Below, one piece after another: positions 38,616 to 49,024 of a stretch of DNA of 64,000 nt. Source of the stretch: Streptomyces sp. V1I1. Its GTDB lineage: Bacteria; Actinomycetota; Actinomycetes; Streptomycetales; Streptomycetaceae. Each line of letters opens with the position of its first letter. Position 1 is the first letter of the stretch. Under the pieces are notes generated by a model. That model was not told the origin of the DNA, did no database searches, and worked only from the letters and a program-made list of their open reading frames with translations. The stretch spans positions 5,642,501-5,706,500 of the forward strand of contig NZ_JAUSZH010000001.1 of assembly GCF_030817355.1 (NCBI RefSeq), in the 5' to 3' direction. A program made the position numbers and the translations under genes.

Positions 38616-40505
38616 GTGAGCGACACACAGACCCAGATCGAAAATCGACCGCCCTCGGTGGCGAACCTGTTCGCCGAGCGCGTGGCGGCTACGCCGGACG
38701 CCGAGGCCTACCGCTATCCCGTGGCCCCCGCCGCCGGTCACGGACCCGACGACTGGAAGTCGCTGAGCTGGGGACAGGCCGCCGAGCGCGTCTACGCCAT
38801 CGCCGCCGGTCTGATCGATCTCGGCGTGCGGCCCGAGGAGCGGGTCGCGCTCGCGTCCGCCACCCGGGTCGAGTGGATCCTCGCCGACCTCGGCGTGATG
38901 TGCGCGGGCGGCGCGACCACGACCGTCTATCCGTCTACCAACGCCGAGGAATCGGCGTACATCCTCGCCGACTCCGACAGCAGGGTGCTGATCGCGGAGG
39001 ACGCGACCCAGCTGGCCAAGGCGCGCGAGCGGCGCGCCGAGCTGCCGGAGCTCAGGCACGTCGTCGTCATCGACTCGGCGGGCGTGGAGCCGGACAAGAA
39101 CGACCCCGAGGGATGGGTGCTCTCGCTCGCCGATCTGGAGGCCCGCGGCGCGAAGTACCTCGACAAGCACCCCGAAGCCGTCAAAGAGCGGATCGAGGCG
39201 ATCACCGCCGACCAGCTGGCGACGCTCATCTACACCTCGGGCACCACGGGACGGCCCAAGGGTGTACGGCTGCCGCACGACAACTGGTCGTACATGGCCA
39301 AGGCCACCGCCGCGACTGGGCTGATCAGCAAGGACGACGTGCAGTACCTCTGGCTGCCGCTCGCCCACGTCTTCGGCAAGGTGCTGACTTCGGGGCAGAT
39401 CGAGGTCGGCCATGTCACCGCCGTCGACGGCCGTGTCGACAAGATCATCGAAAATCTGCCGGTGGTGCAGCCGACCTATATGGCCGCAGTGCCGCGCATC
39501 TTCGAGAAGGTCTACAACGGTGTCGCGGCCAAGGCGCGGGCCGGCGGCGGCGCGAAGTACAAGATCTTCCAGTGGGCGGCCGGTATCTCGCGCGAGTACG
39601 CGAAGGCCGCGCAGGACAACTTCCGCCGTACGGGCACGGCTTCCGCGCCCTTCGGGCTGACCGCCAAGCACAAGGTCGCCGACGCGCTCGTCTACTCCAA
39701 GCTCCGCGAGGCCTTCGGCGGGCGGCTGCGCGCCGCGGTCTCCGGGTCCGCCGCGCTCGCGCCCGACATCGGCTACTTCTTCGCCGGCGCCGGGATCCAC
39801 ATCCTGGAGGGTTACGGGCTTACGGAGTCGAGCGCGGCGTCGTTCGTCAACCCGGGCGAGGCGTACCGCACGGGCACGGTCGGCAAGCCGGTGCCCGGCA
39901 CCGAGGTGCGCATCGCTGACGACGGCGAGATCCTGCTGCGCGGCCCCGGCATCATGGAGGGCTACCACCGGCTGCCGGAGAAGACCGCGGAAGTCCTGGA
40001 GCCCGACGGGTGGTTCCACACCGGGGACATCGGCGAGCTGTCCGCGGACGGGTATCTGCGGATCACGGACCGCAAGAAGGACCTGATCAAGACGTCGGGC
40101 GGCAAGTACATCGCGCCGGCGGAGGTCGAGGGCCAGTTCAAGGCGGTGTGCCCGTTCGTCTCCAACATCCTGGTGCACGGCGCGGACCGTAACTTCTGCA
40201 CCGCGCTGATCGCCCTGGACGAGCCGACCATCCTCGGCTGGGCCAAGGAGAACGGCCTGGACGGCAAGTCGTACGCCGAGGTGGTGGCCACCAAGCAGGC
40301 CGTGGCGCTCATCGAGGGCTATGTGGAGCGGCTCAACGAGGGGCTGCAGCGCTGGCAGACGATCAAGAAGTTCCGGCTGCTCCCGCGTGACCTGGACATC
40401 GAGCACGGCGAACTCACGCCCAGCCTCAAGCTGAAGAGGCCGGTCGTCGAGCGTGAGTACAAGGACCTGATCGAGGACATGTACGCGGGCTCCCGCGAGG
40501 CGTAG
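38616..40505 (+). CDS. long-chain acyl-CoA ligase (AMP-binding family)
   Basis: A 629-aa adenylate-forming enzyme from GTG. IYTSGTTGRPKGV (about residue 205) is the P-loop-like motif, GYGLTESSA the A5 motif, GWFHTGDIGEL and ITDRKKDLIKTSGGKYIAP the A7-A8 hinge, and LTPSLKLKRPVVEREY the C-terminal lysine region. The whole resembles mycobacterial FadD15-type ligases, which activate long-chain fatty acids to CoA thioesters. It stands alone in its transcription unit and ends in a hairpin-rich repeat that overlaps the convergent response-regulator gene. Confidence 0.93.
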   Translation: MSDTQTQIENRPPSVANLFAERVAATPDAEAYRYPVAPAAGHGPDDWKSLSWGQAAERVYAIAAGLIDLGVRPEERVALASATRVEWILADLGVMCAGGATTTVYPSTNAEESAYILADSDSRVLIAEDATQLAKARERRAELPELRHVVVIDSAGVEPDKNDPEGWVLSLADLEARGAKYLDKHPEAVKERIEAITADQLATLIYTSGTTGRPKGVRLPHDNWSYMAKATAATGLISKDDVQYLWLPLAHVFGKVLTSGQIEVGHVTAVDGRVDKIIENLPVVQPTYMAAVPRIFEKVYNGVAAKARAGGGAKYKIFQWAAGISREYAKAAQDNFRRTGTASAPFGLTAKHKVADALVYSKLREAFGGRLRAAVSGSAALAPDIGYFFAGAGIHILEGYGLTESSAASFVNPGEAYRTGTVGKPVPGTEVRIADDGEILLRGPGIMEGYHRLPEKTAEVLEPDGWFHTGDIGELSADGYLRITDRKKDLIKTSGGKYIAPAEVEGQFKAVCPFVSNILVHGADRNFCTALIALDEPTILGWAKENGLDGKSYAEVVATKQAVALIEGYVERLNEGLQRWQTIKKFRLLPRDLDIEHGELTPSLKLKRPVVEREYKDLIEDMYAGSREA

Positions 40506-40540
40506 TCCGCGCCGCCGGGGCTCCGCGCCCGGGACCCCAC

Positions 40541-40585
40541 CTCAATGGCCGGAGGGGCTGATTTCTAGCCCCTCCGGCGATTGAG
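40541..40585. repeat. palindromic repeat module forming a 19-bp hairpin
   Basis: CTCAAT-G-GCCGGAGGGGCT, loop GATTTCT, AGCCCCTCCGGC-G-ATTGAG. It lies between the acyl-CoA ligase and the response regulator and works as a convergent terminator. The right arm contains the last codons and stop of the regulator. The same CCTCAATCGCCGGANGGGCT module recurs near 48867, 55053 and 61728. Confidence 0.85.
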
Positions 40586-41149
40586 GAGTTCCCTCATCGT
40601 CTCCTCTATCCGGTTCAACTGCACCCGCAGCTCCGGCACATCGCTCGGGCCGCTCCGCCCCAGCTCCGTCTCTATCGCCGTCAGCCGCTTCGCGATCTGC
40701 CCCAGCTGCTCCTGCTCACTCGCCAGCAGCCGCTCCAACTGACGGTTCTTGCGGTGCAGATCGAGGAACACATTCACCTTCGCCCGCAGCACCCAAGGGT
40801 CGAAGGGTTTGGTCAGATAGTCCGCCGCCCCCGTCGCGTACCCCCGGAACGCATAGCCGCTGTCCGCCTCCGTCCCGGTCAGGAAGATGATCGGGACGTC
40901 CTTCGTCTGGTCGAGACGCTTGATGTTGGACGCCGTCTCGAAGCCGTCCATGCCCGGCATCCGCACATCCAGCAGGACCACCGCGAACTTCTGCCGCAGC
41001 AGTGCCTTCATCGCTTCCTCCCCGGAACGCGCCCGGACCAACGGTTCGTTGAGGGACCCCAGCACTGCCTCCAGGGCGACGAGGTTGTCCTCCATGTCGT
41101 CGACGAGGAGGATGCTCGCGCGGTCGGTGGTGGTCGCCTCTGTGGTCAT
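40565..41149 (-). CDS. single-domain response regulator with coiled-coil tail
   Basis: A 194-aa protein from ATG 41149. The receiver domain (about 10-130) has DD (17-18), the phospho-acceptor Asp61 in VVLLDVRMPGMDG, the LTG threonine stretch and Lys in DYLTKPFD. Instead of a DNA-binding output there is a helical region (about 130-190, KNRQLERLLASEQEQLGQIAKRL) likely to form a coiled coil. It lies 10 bp after the hybrid kinase and is probably its partner. Its C-terminal RRRG and stop are encoded inside a repeat hairpin. Confidence 0.9.
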   Translation of the reverse strand: MTTEATTTDRASILLVDDMEDNLVALEAVLGSLNEPLVRARSGEEAMKALLRQKFAVVLLDVRMPGMDGFETASNIKRLDQTKDVPIIFLTGTEADSGYAFRGYATGAADYLTKPFDPWVLRAKVNVFLDLHRKNRQLERLLASEQEQLGQIAKRLTAIETELGRSGPSDVPELRVQLNRIEETMRELLNRRRG

Positions 41150-41159
41150 CGTGTCTGCC

Positions 41160-44100
41160 TCACGTGATGGTCGGCGGGACAGCCGGCTCCGCATCGCCGT
41201 TTGGCTGTCCCGGTATTGCGGGTGGATCTGCCGACGCCTGGCCGCCCGGTTCGGCCGGCCCGCCCTCGGGGTCGAGGAGGGCGCAGACGACCGTCAGCAG
41301 ACGGTCCACGTCGACGGGTTTCGGCACATACTCATTGGCGCCCTGCGCGATCGACTTCTCGCGGTCCCCGGGCATCGCCTTGGCCGTGAGGGCGACAATC
41401 GGCAGGGCCGTCCAGAGCGGGCTGCGCCGGATCGCCTCGATCGTCTCGTACCCGTCCATCTCGGGCATCATGATGTCCATCAGGACCAGTTCGACGTCGG
41501 GGTTGCGCTCCAGCGTCTCGATGCCCTCACGGCCGTTCTCCGCATAGAGCACGGGCATGCCCACCCTGCCCAGCACATGGGTGAGCGCGAAGACATTGCG
41601 GATGTCGTCGTCGACGATGAGGACGCGACGGCCCGACAGGATGCGGCCCGCACGGCCCCACTTCCACTCCTCCAGCTTGGTGGTCGTCGGCCAGCCGTCG
41701 TCCACGTCCTGGCGGGGAAGGTGTTCGGCGTGGTGCCGCTCCGGCGAGGTCAGCGGCACGTCGTGGATGCCGTGGATGTCATGGACGCCGTGCAGAACAT
41801 GGCCGTCGTACGAGCCGTCGTTGTCGCCGCCCACCTGGCCGGGGTAGAGGACGGGCACGTACAGCGTGAATGTGGAGCCGCGGCCCGGCTCGCTCTCCGC
41901 GATGATGCGGCCGCCGAGGAGCCCGGCGATCTCCCGGCTGATGGACAGGCCGAGGCCCGTGCCGCCGTACTTGCGGTTGGTGGTGCCGTCGGCCTGCTGG
42001 AATGCTTCGAAGATCACCGGGAGTTTCTCCGGGGCGATGCCGATGCCGGTGTCGGTGACGGCGAACGCGACCAGGTCGTCCGTGCCTTTGAGCAGCTTGT
42101 TGTCAGGGTCCTTGACCCTGTTCACGCTCAGTTCGACGCGGCCGGAGGAGGTGAACTTTATTGCGTTGGACAGCAGATTGCGCAGGATCTGCTGGAGCCG
42201 CTGCTCGTCGGAGTACATCTCGCGCGGCACGCCCTCGCCGACGCCGACCTCGAAGGCCAGCCCCCGGTCCAGTGTGATCGGGCGGAAGGTGGCGTGCACG
42301 TAGTCGAGCACCTTCATCAGCGGCAGCTTCTTCGGGCGTACGTCCATCCGGCCGGCTTCGATCTTCGACAGGTCCAGGATGTCGTTGATCAGCTGGAGAA
42401 GATCGGAGCCCGAGCGGTGGATCGTGGTGGCGAACTGCACTTCCTGGTCGGACAGATGGCCGTCCGGGTTGTCGGAGAGCAGCCGGGCCAGGATGAGCAG
42501 GGAGTTCAGCGGAGTGCGCAGCTCGTGCGACATGTTCGCCAGGAACTCCGACTTGTACTGCGAGGAGGTCGCGAGCAGAGCCGCCTTCTCCTCCAGCTCC
42601 GCGTTCGAGCGCTGGAGTTCCGCCTGCTGGCGCTGGAGCTCGTCGGAGCGCTCCTGGAGCTGGACCGCGAGCCGCTGGGACTCGCCGAGCAGCGACTCCG
42701 TACGGGAGTTGGCGATGATGGTGTTGATCGCGACGCCGATGGTGTTGACGAACTGGTCGAAGAAGGCCAGGTGGACGTCGGAGAAGCGGGAGAAGGACGC
42801 CAGCTCGATGACGCCCAGCAGCTGGTCCTCGAAGAGGATCGGGATGATGACGACGCTGGCGGGGGACGCCTCACCGAGCCCTGAGTTGATCTTGATGTAG
42901 TCGGGCGGGGCCTCCTCGAGGAGGATCCGCTTCTTCTCCAGGGCGGCCTGCCGGACCAGGCCGTGGCCCGGCATGCCGGTGGTGTCGACGGTGGAGGACT
43001 GCGCCGAGCCGTAACCGGCGATGAAGGCCAGTCCTTTGGTGGTGGACGTCGTACGGGACGGAGTGCCGTTCTGGTCGGGGTCGGCCAGGAAGAAGGCACC
43101 GTACTGCGCGTTCACCAGCGGGGTCAGCTCGCGAAGGATCAGGTCGGCGACTTCCATCAGATCGCGGTGACCCTGCATCAGACCGGCCAGACGCGCCAGG
43201 TTGGACTCCAGCCAGTCCTTCGCGCGGGTGGTCTCACGGAGGTTGGACACCATCAGATTGATGTTGTCCTTGAGCTCGGAGACCTCACCGCGCGTCTCCA
43301 CGGTGATGGAGCGGGACATGTCGCCCTGAGCGACGGCGGACGCGACCTCGGCGATGGCGCGGACCTGGGTGGTGAGGTTGAGCGCGAGCTCGTTCACATT
43401 GGTGGTGAGCCGCTTCCAGGTGCCGTACACGCCCTCGACGCGTGCCTGGCCGCCCAGCTGCCCCTCCGAGCCCACCTCGCGGGCCACCCGGGTGACCTCG
43501 GAGGAGAAGGAGGAGAGCGTGTCCACCATGGTGTTGATGGTGGTCTTGAGCTCCAGGATCTCGCCTCGGGCGTCAACGTCGATCTTCTTGGAGAGGTCGC
43601 CCTGGGCCACGGCCGTCGCCACCTGGGCGATGTTCCGCACCTGGGAAGTGAGGTTGTCGGCCATGTAGTTGACGTTGTCGGTGAGGTCCTTCCACAGGCC
43701 CGTGACGCCGAGGACCTGGGCGCGGCCGCCGAGCCGGCCGTCCGTGCCGACCTCGCGGGCGACCCTTGTCACCTCGTCGGCGAAGGCGCTCAGCTGCTCC
43801 ACCATCGTGTTGACGGTGTCCTTCAGCTCCAGGATCTCGCCGCGGGCGTCGACGGTGATCTTCTTGGAGAGATCGCCGTTGGCGACGGCGGTGGTGACCT
43901 GGGCGATGTTCCGCACCTGGGACGTCAGGTTGGACGCCATGAAGTTGACGTTGTCCGTGAGGTCCTTCCAGACGCCGGACACGCCGCGGACCTGGGCCTG
44001 GCCGCCGAGGTTGCCTTCCGTGCCGACTTCGCGGGCGACCCTTGTCACCTCGTCGGCGAAGGCGGAGAGCTGGTCGACCATGGTGTTGATGGTCGACTTG

Positions 44101-45404
44101 AGTTCGAGGATCTCGCCCTTCGCCTCGACCGTGATCTTCTTGCCGAGGTCGCCCTGGGCGACTGCCGTCGACACGAGCGCGATGTTCCGGACCTGCGAGG
44201 TCAGGTTGTCGGCCATGAAGTTGACGTTCTCGGTCAGGTCCTTCCAGACGCCGGACACGCCGCGGACCTGGGCGCGGCCGCCGAGGTTGCCTTCCGTGCC
44301 GACTTCGCGGGCGACCCTTGTCACCTCGTCGGCGAAGGCGGAGAGCTGGTCGACCATGGTGTTGATGGTCGACTTGAGTTCGAGGATCTCACCCTGCGCG
44401 TCGACCGTGATCTTCTGCGACAGGTCGCCGTTGGCCACGGCCGTGGTGACCTGCGCGATATTGCGGACTTGGGACGTCAGGTTGGACGCCATGAAGTTGA
44501 CGTTGTCCGTGAGGTCCTTCCAGACGCCGGACACGCCGCGGACCTGAGCGCGGCCGCCCAACTGGCCTTCCGTGCCGACTTCGCGGGCGACCCTTGTCAC
44601 CTCGTCGGCGAAGGCCGAGAGCTGGTCCACCATCGTGTTCACGGTGAGCTTCAGCTCAAGGAGCTCGCCGGTCGCCTCGACCGTGACCGTGCGGGTCAGA
44701 TCGCCGCGCGCGACGGCCGTGGTCACCGCCGCGATGTCCCGCACCTGGGCCGTCAGCCTGGACGCCATCGTATTGACGGCTTCTGTCACATCCCGCCAAC
44801 TCCCGGACAGACCCTGCACCTTGGCCCGGCCACCGAGCCGCCCCTGGGTGCCCGCCTCGCGCGCGACTCGCGTCACCTCACTCGTGAAGAGCGAGAGCTG
44901 GTCGACCATTTTGTTGACGGCGCGGCCCAGCCGGCGCAGATCGCCGCGTAACTGACGGTTGCCGTCGTGCAGATCGACCCGCTGGGTCAGATCGCCGCCC
45001 GCAACCGCGTCCAGCACCCGGGCGGCGTTCGCCGCGGGCACGACCAAGGCGTCGAGCAGTGCGTTCGTACTGTTCACATCGGTGGTCCAGGCGCCCTGGC
45101 CGGGGCTGGCCGCCAGCCGGTCGTCCAGTCTGCCGTGCCGAACCACCTCTCGGCCTACGCGTGTCAGTTCGTCCGCGAAGTGCTTGTTACGCACGGCGAT
45201 CTGGTTGAACATCGCGGCCAGTTCCGCGGACATGCCTTCATGGGTTTCCGCCACCCGTATCCGGAAGTCGCCGTCCCGTAATGCCGTCATCGCGGCCAGC
45301 AGCGGGCGGAGCTCCGAGACACGGATCCAGGCGCCGTCCGCGGGCGGCTGGGCAGGCGGCCGGGAGCCCGGCTGGGCGGGAGACAACGCAATATCTTTGT
45401 TCAT
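41160..45404 (-). CDS. HAMP-array hybrid histidine kinase/response regulator
   Basis: A 1414-aa protein with no membrane helix. Eight GD(L/F/M) HAMP-like units in tandem (about 92 residues each, residues 20-730, with [26 protein letters not shown] repeated in variants) are followed by a GAF domain (about 745-890), a coiled coil, HisKA with His960 in [11 protein letters not shown], HATPase ([23 protein letters not shown]) and a C-terminal receiver with Asp1310 ([11 protein letters not shown]). The order resembles fungal group III (Nik1/Os-1) osmosensing kinases and their bacterial relatives. It probably senses a cytoplasmic signal through alternating HAMP conformations and passes phosphate to its own receiver or to the adjacent regulator. 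Confidence 0.93.
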   Translation of the reverse strand: MNKDIALSPAQPGSRPPAQPPADGAWIRVSELRPLLAAMTALRDGDFRIRVAETHEGMSAELAAMFNQIAVRNKHFADELTRVGREVVRHGRLDDRLAASPGQGAWTTDVNSTNALLDALVVPAANAARVLDAVAGGDLTQRVDLHDGNRQLRGDLRRLGRAVNKMVDQLSLFTSEVTRVAREAGTQGRLGGRAKVQGLSGSWRDVTEAVNTMASRLTAQVRDIAAVTTAVARGDLTRTVTVEATGELLELKLTVNTMVDQLSAFADEVTRVAREVGTEGQLGGRAQVRGVSGVWKDLTDNVNFMASNLTSQVRNIAQVTTAVANGDLSQKITVDAQGEILELKSTINTMVDQLSAFADEVTRVAREVGTEGNLGGRAQVRGVSGVWKDLTENVNFMADNLTSQVRNIALVSTAVAQGDLGKKITVEAKGEILELKSTINTMVDQLSAFADEVTRVAREVGTEGNLGGQAQVRGVSGVWKDLTDNVNFMASNLTSQVRNIAQVTTAVANGDLSKKITVDARGEILELKDTVNTMVEQLSAFADEVTRVAREVGTDGRLGGRAQVLGVTGLWKDLTDNVNYMADNLTSQVRNIAQVATAVAQGDLSKKIDVDARGEILELKTTINTMVDTLSSFSSEVTRVAREVGSEGQLGGQARVEGVYGTWKRLTTNVNELALNLTTQVRAIAEVASAVAQGDMSRSITVETRGEVSELKDNINLMVSNLRETTRAKDWLESNLARLAGLMQGHRDLMEVADLILRELTPLVNAQYGAFFLADPDQNGTPSRTTSTTKGLAFIAGYGSAQSSTVDTTGMPGHGLVRQAALEKKRILLEEAPPDYIKINSGLGEASPASVVIIPILFEDQLLGVIELASFSRFSDVHLAFFDQFVNTIGVAINTIIANSRTESLLGESQRLAVQLQERSDELQRQQAELQRSNAELEEKAALLATSSQYKSEFLANMSHELRTPLNSLLILARLLSDNPDGHLSDQEVQFATTIHRSGSDLLQLINDILDLSKIEAGRMDVRPKKLPLMKVLDYVHATFRPITLDRGLAFEVGVGEGVPREMYSDEQRLQQILRNLLSNAIKFTSSGRVELSVNRVKDPDNKLLKGTDDLVAFAVTDTGIGIAPEKLPVIFEAFQQADGTTNRKYGGTGLGLSISREIAGLLGGRIIAESEPGRGSTFTLYVPVLYPGQVGGDNDGSYDGHVLHGVHDIHGIHDVPLTSPERHHAEHLPRQDVDDGWPTTTKLEEWKWGRAGRILSGRRVLIVDDDIRNVFALTHVLGRVGMPVLYAENGREGIETLERNPDVELVLMDIMMPEMDGYETIEAIRRSPLWTALPIVALTAKAMPGDREKSIAQGANEYVPKPVDVDRLLTVVCALLDPEGGPAEPGGQASADPPAIPGQPNGDAEPAVPPTIT

Positions 45405-45427
45405 ATCCGCCCACTTCGGTGACTCGA

Positions 45428-45483
45428 CGCTTATGGGCAGGCTCAGTCTGTCACTCTGTCGGTGTCATAAGCGGCGCATTGCC
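45428..45483. promoter_or_regulatory. inverted repeat in the kinase/phosphatase divergent promoter
   Basis: CGCTTATG (45428-45435) and CATAAGCG (45476-45483) are perfect 8-bp arms 40 bp apart in the 101-bp gap between the divergent kinase and SpoIIE-type genes. They may be a two-site operator or symmetric promoter elements. Confidence 0.4.
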
Positions 45484-45505
45484 AGAACCGACCAGGAGCC
45501 GCACT

Positions 45506-47473
45506 GTGGGGCCCATTCCGATGCAGCGCGACACCGGCCAGCGCTCAACCGCGTTGTACCCACTCCGGGACGACGCACGGTCGATTTCCCGCACCAGCCT
45601 GCCCGGCAACCCGCTCGCGCCGTCCGCCGCGCGCCGTTTCGTGCGCGCCGCCCTCGCCGACTGGACCAACCTCGGGCTGCTCGCCACCTGCGCCTTCTGC
45701 CGGGGCAGCGCAGGGCCCGCGGGCTGCCCACCGGGAAAGCACAGTACGGACCGGCTCGCGGACGACGCCGTGCTGATCGTCAACGAACTCGTCACCAACG
45801 CCGTCGTACACGCGGGCACCACCGTCGAACTCCTCTGCCGCCTCGAGGAGTCGGCCGAAAGCGAACCCGCCGCGCTGGTGATCGAGGTCTCCGACCACCA
45901 CCCCGCAAGGGCCGTACAGAACGAAACGCACGACGCGGACCACACAGGCACCCCCGAGTACGGCCGCGGCCTCCACCTCGTCGGCGCGCTCGCCGAGCGC
46001 TGGGGCATCACCTACCTCGCCGCCCTCAAGACCGTCTGGGCCCGGCTCCCCGTCGACGGCTGGGACACCTGCCCGCTGCCCGGCGCCGAACCCGCCCTGC
46101 AGCGCGGGCTGCGCGCCGCCGAGATCCTCGCCCCAGCCCCGCGGCGCACCGTCCGCGAGGACCAGGACTGGGTGAGCCGCGGGGCGCTCTCCTTCCTCGC
46201 CGAAGCCTCCGACCTGCTCGCCGGGCAGCTCGACGAGGACATGGTCGCGGCGCTCGCCGGGCAGCTGCTGGTGCCGCGGCTGGCCGACTGGTGCGCGATC
46301 TGGCTGGACGGCGAAGCCGGGCGCTCGGGCTGGGGGACGGGCGGCCCGGCGGGGGCGGCGCCGCGGCTCGCCCGGGTCTGGCACAGCGACGAGTCCCGTA
46401 TGGAGATGCTGCGCGAGGCCCTGGAAAAGGAGCCGCCGCTGCTGCCCGAGACCCAAAGGAACGGTCCTGTGCCGATCCCCTGGCCCCGCGACGGCGAGCC
46501 GGGCGCGGGCGAGGGCACAGCCGTCGCCTACCGCCTCGTCGCGGGCGGACGCGGCCTGGGCACGCTGCTCGTGGCACGCCAGGGCCTGGCGCGCGTACCC
46601 GACGAAGTGACCGCACTGATCGAGGACTTCGCGCGGCGGGTCGCCCTGGCGATCAGCGCGGCCCGGCAGTACACCCGGCAGGCCACCATCAGCAAGGTCC
46701 TCCAGCGCGGGCTGCTGCCCGGCAAGGTCGGCGAGATCCCGGGCGTCGACCGGTTCCTTGTCTACGAGCCGAGTGACGACGGCGTCGCGGGCGGCGACTT
46801 CTACGACATCTTTCCGGTCGGCTCCGGCGGCCGCTGGTGCTTCATGCTCGGCGACGTCCAGGGCAGCGGTCCCGAGGCCGCCGTCGTCACCGGCCTCGCC
46901 CGGCCGTGGCTGCGGCTGCTCGCCCGCGAGGGATACCAGGTGGGCGAGGTGCTCGACCGGCTGAACGGGCTGCTGCTCGACGACGCGATGGAGGCGGCGG
47001 AGGCGGCCGCCCTGATGGTCGCGGCGGCGGGCGGGCAGGGCGTGCCCGATGGGCCGCAGGCGCGCTTCCTGTCCATGCTCTACGGCGAGCTGGTGCGCTC
47101 GCCGCAGGGCGGCGTGCGGTGCACCCTCGCGAGCGCGGGTCATCCGCTGCCGCTGCTGCTGCGTCCCGACGGCCGGGTGCGTACGGCGGCGGAGCCGCAG
47201 GTGCTGCTCGGGGTCGTCGACGACGTGGCGTACCGGAGCCAGACCTTCGACCTGGAGCCCGGCGACACGCTGCTGTGCGTCACGGACGGGGTGACCGAGC
47301 GGCGTTCCGGGCCGCGGATGTTCGACGACGGCGACGGGCTCGAGCGGGTGCTCGCCGGGTGCGCGGGGCTCACCGCGCAGGGGGTCGCGGAGCGGATCAG
47401 ACAGGCGGTGTACGAGTTCGCGGAGACGCCGCCGGGGGACGATCTGGCGCTTCTGGTGCTCCAGGCGCAGTAG
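45506..47473 (+). CDS. ATPase-GAF-SpoIIE (PP2C) phosphatase
   Basis: A 655-aa protein from GTG 45506 with AGGAG at seven bases. The N-terminal RsbW-like HATPase (about 30-190) has NELVTNAVVHAGT and GRGLHLVGALAERWG. A GAF-like region (about 220-390) is followed by the SpoIIE/PP2C domain (about 410-655; GGDFYDIFPVGSGGRWCFMLGD, CVTDGVTERR, GDDLALLVL). Such proteins dephosphorylate or phosphorylate anti-sigma-factor antagonists in partner-switching stress pathways. An unusual CAFCRGSAGPAGCPPGKH segment sits in the ATPase domain. It is divergent from the HAMP kinase, which suggests linked signalling. Confidence 0.9.
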   Translation: MGPIPMQRDTGQRSTALYPLRDDARSISRTSLPGNPLAPSAARRFVRAALADWTNLGLLATCAFCRGSAGPAGCPPGKHSTDRLADDAVLIVNELVTNAVVHAGTTVELLCRLEESAESEPAALVIEVSDHHPARAVQNETHDADHTGTPEYGRGLHLVGALAERWGITYLAALKTVWARLPVDGWDTCPLPGAEPALQRGLRAAEILAPAPRRTVREDQDWVSRGALSFLAEASDLLAGQLDEDMVAALAGQLLVPRLADWCAIWLDGEAGRSGWGTGGPAGAAPRLARVWHSDESRMEMLREALEKEPPLLPETQRNGPVPIPWPRDGEPGAGEGTAVAYRLVAGGRGLGTLLVARQGLARVPDEVTALIEDFARRVALAISAARQYTRQATISKVLQRGLLPGKVGEIPGVDRFLVYEPSDDGVAGGDFYDIFPVGSGGRWCFMLGDVQGSGPEAAVVTGLARPWLRLLAREGYQVGEVLDRLNGLLLDDAMEAAEAAALMVAAAGGQGVPDGPQARFLSMLYGELVRSPQGGVRCTLASAGHPLPLLLRPDGRVRTAAEPQVLLGVVDDVAYRSQTFDLEPGDTLLCVTDGVTERRSGPRMFDDGDGLERVLAGCAGLTAQGVAERIRQAVYEFAETPPGDDLALLVLQAQ

Positions 47474-47513
47474 CCGTTCGGGGTCACGGTCACGGTGACG
47501 GACAATGGGGGGC

Positions 47514-48746
47514 ATGCCTTCCGTACTGCCCGATGGTGAGCCCATGCCCGAGGACGGGGCGCTGCCCGCGTCCGCGCTCCAGGGCGCCGCGGACCGGCCG
47601 CTCGCCTTTTACCTGCATGTGCCGTACTGCGCCACGCGCTGCGGCTACTGCGACTTCAACACCTACACGGCGACCGAGCTGCGCGGCTCGGGCGGCGTGC
47701 TGGCCTCCCGCGACAACTACGCCGAGATGGTGGCGGAGGAGATCAGGCTGGCCCGCAAGGTGCTGGGCGACGACCCGCGGCAGGTGCGGACGGTGTTCGT
47801 CGGGGGCGGTACGCCGACGCTGCTGGCCGCGGGAGATCTCGTACGGATGCTGGATGCCGTACGGGACGAGTTCGGGCTCGCGGACGACGCGGAGATCACC
47901 ACCGAGGCGAACCCGGAGTCGGTGGATCCGGAGTATCTCGCCCAGCTGCGCGCCGGGGGCTTCAACCGGATCTCCTTCGGGATGCAGAGCGCGCGGCAGC
48001 ACGTACTGAAGGTGCTGGACCGTACGCATACGCCGGGCCGCCCGGAGGCGTGCGTCGCGGAGGCGCGGGAGGCGGGCTTCGACCATGTGAACCTCGACCT
48101 GATCTACGGCACGCCGGGGGAGAGCGACGACGACTGGCGCGCGTCCCTGGCGGCGGCGGTGGCGGCCGGGCCCGACCACGTCTCGGCGTACGCGCTGATC
48201 GTGGAGGAGGGCACGCAGCTGGCGCGCCGCATCCGCCGGGGCGAGGTGCCCATGACCGACGACGACGTCCACGCGGACCGGTATCTGATCGCGGACTCGG
48301 TGCTGCGGGAGGCGGGCTTCGACTGGTACGAGGTCTCCAACTGGGCGACCTCCGAGGCCGGCCGGTGCCTGCACAACGAGCTGTACTGGCGCGGCGCGGA
48401 CTGGTGGGGCGCCGGCCCCGGCGCGCACAGCCACGTGGGCGGGGTGCGCTGGTGGAACGTGAAGCACCCGGGCGCGTACGCGGCGGCGCTTGCCGACTCC
48501 CGCTCGCCGGGTGCCGGGCGCGAACTGCTCTCCCCGGAGGACCGCCGGGTGGAGCGCGTCCTGCTGGAACTCCGCCTGAGCGAGGGCTGCCCGCTGGACC
48601 TGCTGCACGCGGACGGCCTGGCGGCGGCGGCCCGGGCGCTGTCGGACGGCCTGCTGGAGCCGGGGCCGTACGCCGAGGGGCGTGCGGTGCTCACACTGCG
48701 GGGGCGGCTGCTGGCGGACGCGGTGGTGCGGGACCTGGTGGACTGA
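47514..48746 (+). CDS. hemW: radical SAM HemW (coproporphyrinogen III oxidase-like)
   Basis: A 410-aa protein. HVPYCATRCGYCDFNTYT carries the CxxxCxxC cluster (Cys39, Cys43, Cys46 from ATG 47514), and FVGGGTPTLL and SFGMQSARQHVLKVLDRTHT are family stretches. HemW relatives bind heme and act as heme chaperones rather than HemN oxidases; the extra active-site cysteine of HemN is not obvious. ATG 47514 has GGGGG just upstream; ATG 47505 is also possible. Its place ahead of hrcA-dnaJ is usual in actinobacteria, here with two reverse-strand genes between. Confidence 0.92.
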   Translation: MPSVLPDGEPMPEDGALPASALQGAADRPLAFYLHVPYCATRCGYCDFNTYTATELRGSGGVLASRDNYAEMVAEEIRLARKVLGDDPRQVRTVFVGGGTPTLLAAGDLVRMLDAVRDEFGLADDAEITTEANPESVDPEYLAQLRAGGFNRISFGMQSARQHVLKVLDRTHTPGRPEACVAEAREAGFDHVNLDLIYGTPGESDDDWRASLAAAVAAGPDHVSAYALIVEEGTQLARRIRRGEVPMTDDDVHADRYLIADSVLREAGFDWYEVSNWATSEAGRCLHNELYWRGADWWGAGPGAHSHVGGVRWWNVKHPGAYAAALADSRSPGAGRELLSPEDRRVERVLLELRLSEGCPLDLLHADGLAAAARALSDGLLEPGPYAEGRAVLTLRGRLLADAVVRDLVD

Positions 48747-48764
48747 CGGGGGCTGTGCGCCTGC

Positions 48765-49010
48765 GGGGCTGTTCCCCTACCCGCCCCTTCCCGTAACTGG
48801 GGAGCCCCCAGACCCCCGTACGCCCTTCTGGGGGTCCCTCCACGCCCTCCGGGCGTAGGGGGAGTGTCCTCAAACGCCGGACGGGCTGGTTTTCCAGCCT
48901 CGCCGGCGTTTGAGGAGCGGGGTCCGGGGCGGAGCCCCGAAACAAGCCTCGCCGGCGTTTGAGGCGCGGGGTCTGGGGCGGAGCCCCGGTTGCGGGAAGC
49001 GGCGGGGTGG
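48765..49010. repeat. intergenic mosaic repeat after hemW
   Basis: Contains CCGCCCCTTCCCGTAACTGGGG, the hairpin-like TGGGGGTCCCTCC...GTAGGGGGAG, CCTCAAACGCCGGACGGGCT, and two tandem copies of GAGGNGCGGGGTCNGGGGCGGAGCCCCG (48914-48942 and 48959-48988) separated by AAGCCTCGCCGGCGTTT. No gene is visible in the 278-bp gap between the two convergent genes. Confidence 0.85.
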
Positions 49011-49024
49011 GGAGAGACCCCCGC

